Under the pieces are notes generated by a model. The model had not been told where the DNA came from. It did no database searches and was given only the letters and a program-made list of their open reading frames with translations. Made by a program: the position numbers and the translations under genes. Source: Cyclobacterium plantarum (GTDB taxonomy: Bacteria; Bacteroidota; Bacteroidia; Cytophagales; Cyclobacteriaceae). Taken from it: DNA of 64,000 nucleotides. The stretch is from positions 1 to 64,000 of the forward strand of contig NZ_JAANYN010000007.1 of NCBI RefSeq assembly GCF_011290685.1. Direction: 5' to 3'. Positions within the stretch are counted from its first letter, which is position 1, and every line of letters begins with the position of its first letter. Shown piece by piece: positions 63,380-64,000 of the stretch.

Positions 63380-63409
63380 TTGATTTTTGAGAATATGTCC
63401 TTACCTTTG
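63380..63409 (+). promoter_or_regulatory. Predicted rightward promoter upstream of tRNA-fMet
   Basis: TTG (63380-63382), a 19-base spacer and TACCTTTG (63402-63409) match the consensus exactly. The same box occurs inverted at 63371-63378 for era. The tRNA lies about 150 bases downstream with no reading frame of note between, so this is the likely tRNA promoter. Confidence 0.55.
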
Positions 63410-63563
63410 TACCACAATAAAGGAAAGGGCAACAAAAAACGTTTGCTGCCGTATAAAATACCGAAAAGCGGTGATTTATTTGACAAGCTATATTGTGTAG
63501 GATTTTTTTCTCGCTGCGCTTGACAATGAGTTACAAAATTTGAAATAATTAATAAAAATATAT

Positions 63564-63690
<127 letters not shown>

Positions 63691-63713
<23 letters not shown>

Positions 63714-63739
63714 CACAGGTTCGAGTCCTGTTCCCGCTA
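63691..63739 (+). pseudogene. tRNA-fMet 3'-half remnant 1
   Basis: GGGCTCATA from the anticodon arm is joined through TCCGCCGCGGCGGA to the exact T arm and acceptor 3' strand of tRNA-fMet. The palindrome replaces the ten bases ACCCAAAGGT of the functional gene. The 5' half is missing, so it cannot make a tRNA. Confidence 0.85.
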
Positions 63740-63816
63740 CACTAGAAGGCACGGGAATCGGTGCCTTTTTTTATTTATAACCGAATTTATTCCGGGCTCA
63801 TATCCGCCGCGGCGGA
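63714..63816 (+). repeat. Tandem 103-bp repeat, unit B
   Basis: This is the second copy of the 103-bp unit with two substitutions relative to unit A, both in the terminator region. The near identity suggests recent duplication or gene conversion. A partial third copy begins at 63817 and keeps only the tRNA portion (to 63842-63844). Confidence 0.9.
63746..63772 (+). terminator. Terminator copy in unit B
   Basis: The stem AAGGCAC/GTGCCTT plus T-run is kept; the inner loop differs (GGGAATCG), which weakens the two inner pairs. Confidence 0.75.
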
Positions 63817-63842
63817 CACAGGTTCGAGTCCTGTTCCCGCTA
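63794..63842 (+). pseudogene. tRNA-fMet 3'-half remnant 2
   Basis: It has the same structure as remnant 1: GGGCTCATA (63794-63802), palindrome (63803-63816), then T arm and acceptor 3' strand ending CCCGCTA. After it the sequence departs from units A and B, with TGCGAGGGCAC in place of CTAGAAGGCAC. Confidence 0.85.
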
Positions 63843-63848
63843 CATGCG

Positions 63849-63876
63849 AGGGCACTGGAAACAGTGCCCTTTTTTT
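63849..63876 (+). terminator. Terminator after the last tRNA remnant
   Basis: AGGGCACTG (63849-63857), a GAAA loop and CAGTGCCCT (63862-63870) are followed by T residues. Compared with the first terminator, an A-T pair is G-C and a T-G wobble is T-A, so the stem is preserved by paired changes. Confidence 0.85.
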
Positions 63877-63891
63877 GTTATTTTTAATCCC

Positions 63892-64000
63892 ATGTTTACT
63901 GTTTATGCACTTTACAGTGAAAAATTCGATAAAATCTATATCGGATTTACTTCTAATCTTCAAAAACGCCTAATCTCACATAACGAGCTGGGTACAAAGG
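63892..64000 (+). CDS. GIY-YIG endonuclease family protein (5' part, cut by window end)
   Basis: Thirty-six codons are visible. VYALYS and KIYIGFTS form the GIY-YIG pair (residues 4-9 and 14-21), and R26 in NLQKRLISHN is the expected catalytic Arg. This matches the small single-domain GIY-YIG proteins of about 80-100 residues that are frequent in Bacteroidota. The start follows the last terminator by 15 bases. Its location right behind tRNA-fMet remnants suggests a link to mobility at tRNA 3' ends; the rest of the gene lies outside the window. Confidence 0.8.
   Translation, partial: MFTVYALYSEKFDKIYIGFTSNLQKRLISHNELGTK

Noticed and set aside
63761-63973. 70-codon frame through tRNA remnant and GIY-YIG start
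   Set aside because: It translates the tRNA 3' end as TGSSPVPAT and runs out of frame with the GIY-YIG gene; it is a repeat artefact.

Overview
The window looks like a chromosomal segment from a member of Bacteroidota, most likely a Cytophagales (Cyclobacteriaceae-like) bacterium; I cannot name the genus from sequence alone. The reasons are promoter-like TAnnTTTG boxes paired with an upstream TTG, A-rich start regions without Shine-Dalgarno sites, a type IX secretion sorting domain, a Bacteroidota-type omega subunit, the coaBC - DUF4835 - recN order, and zinc-less Tgt and Cys-type CcmE variants. Almost everything is core metabolism and housekeeping; the accessory-looking DNA lies in intergenic repeats and at the right edge.

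Layout. 0.1-5.4 kb: an FAH-family hydrolase and an SDR dehydrogenase, a secreted PIG-L deacetylase, serS, and a Tat-exported dihydrodipicolinate synthase-like protein. 5.5-10.4 kb: cytochrome c maturation genes ccmB, ccmC, a ccmD-like gene, ccmE and ccmF, closed by a strong terminator. 10.4-15.7 kb: a DUF2520 protein, a UbiA prenyltransferase, a glycosidase-like lipoprotein, purN and purH. 15.9-21.3 kb: the rod-shape cluster mreB-mreC-mreD-mrdA-rodA. 21.4-26.0 kb: glycerol uptake and catabolism (glpF-glpK-glpD) divergent from a DeoR-type regulator, with two inverted-repeat operators between them. 26-42 kb: MscS channel, a large unknown envelope protein, mdh, a cNMP-binding protein overlapping tilS, an OstA/LptA-like protein, a T9SS cargo, bamD, rpoZ, coaBC, a PorD-like protein, recN and fabI. 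42.2-53.7 kb: one 11-kb branched-chain amino acid operon read leftward, ilvD-ilvB-ilvN-ilvC-leuA-leuC-leuD-cimA-leuB, preceded by a complete transcription attenuator. 54-63.4 kb: ispE, an EamA transporter, an LptF/G permease, tgt, a glycosyltransferase, an ECF sigma factor, rsmG, a lipoprotein, der and era. 63.5-64 kb: initiator tRNA-fMet followed by tandem copies of its own 3' half, each with a terminator, and then the start of a GIY-YIG endonuclease gene.

The most notable observations are four. (1) A 15-codon leader peptide with 12 Ile/Leu/Val codons, followed by an antiterminator arm and terminator, sits upstream of ilvD. (2) The tRNA-fMet 3'-half array (103-bp units) with an inserted 14-bp GC palindrome leads into a GIY-YIG gene. 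(3) A dispersed repeat of about 100-136 bp starts with ATGAAA and ends exactly at the start codon of three unrelated genes (SDR, DUF2520, UbiA); one copy is bounded by 12-bp direct repeats. (4) The Tgt enzyme has lost all three zinc cysteines while keeping the histidine. The ilv/leu operon also carries a Leptospira-like citramalate synthase, so that isoleucine could be made from pyruvate without threonine deaminase.
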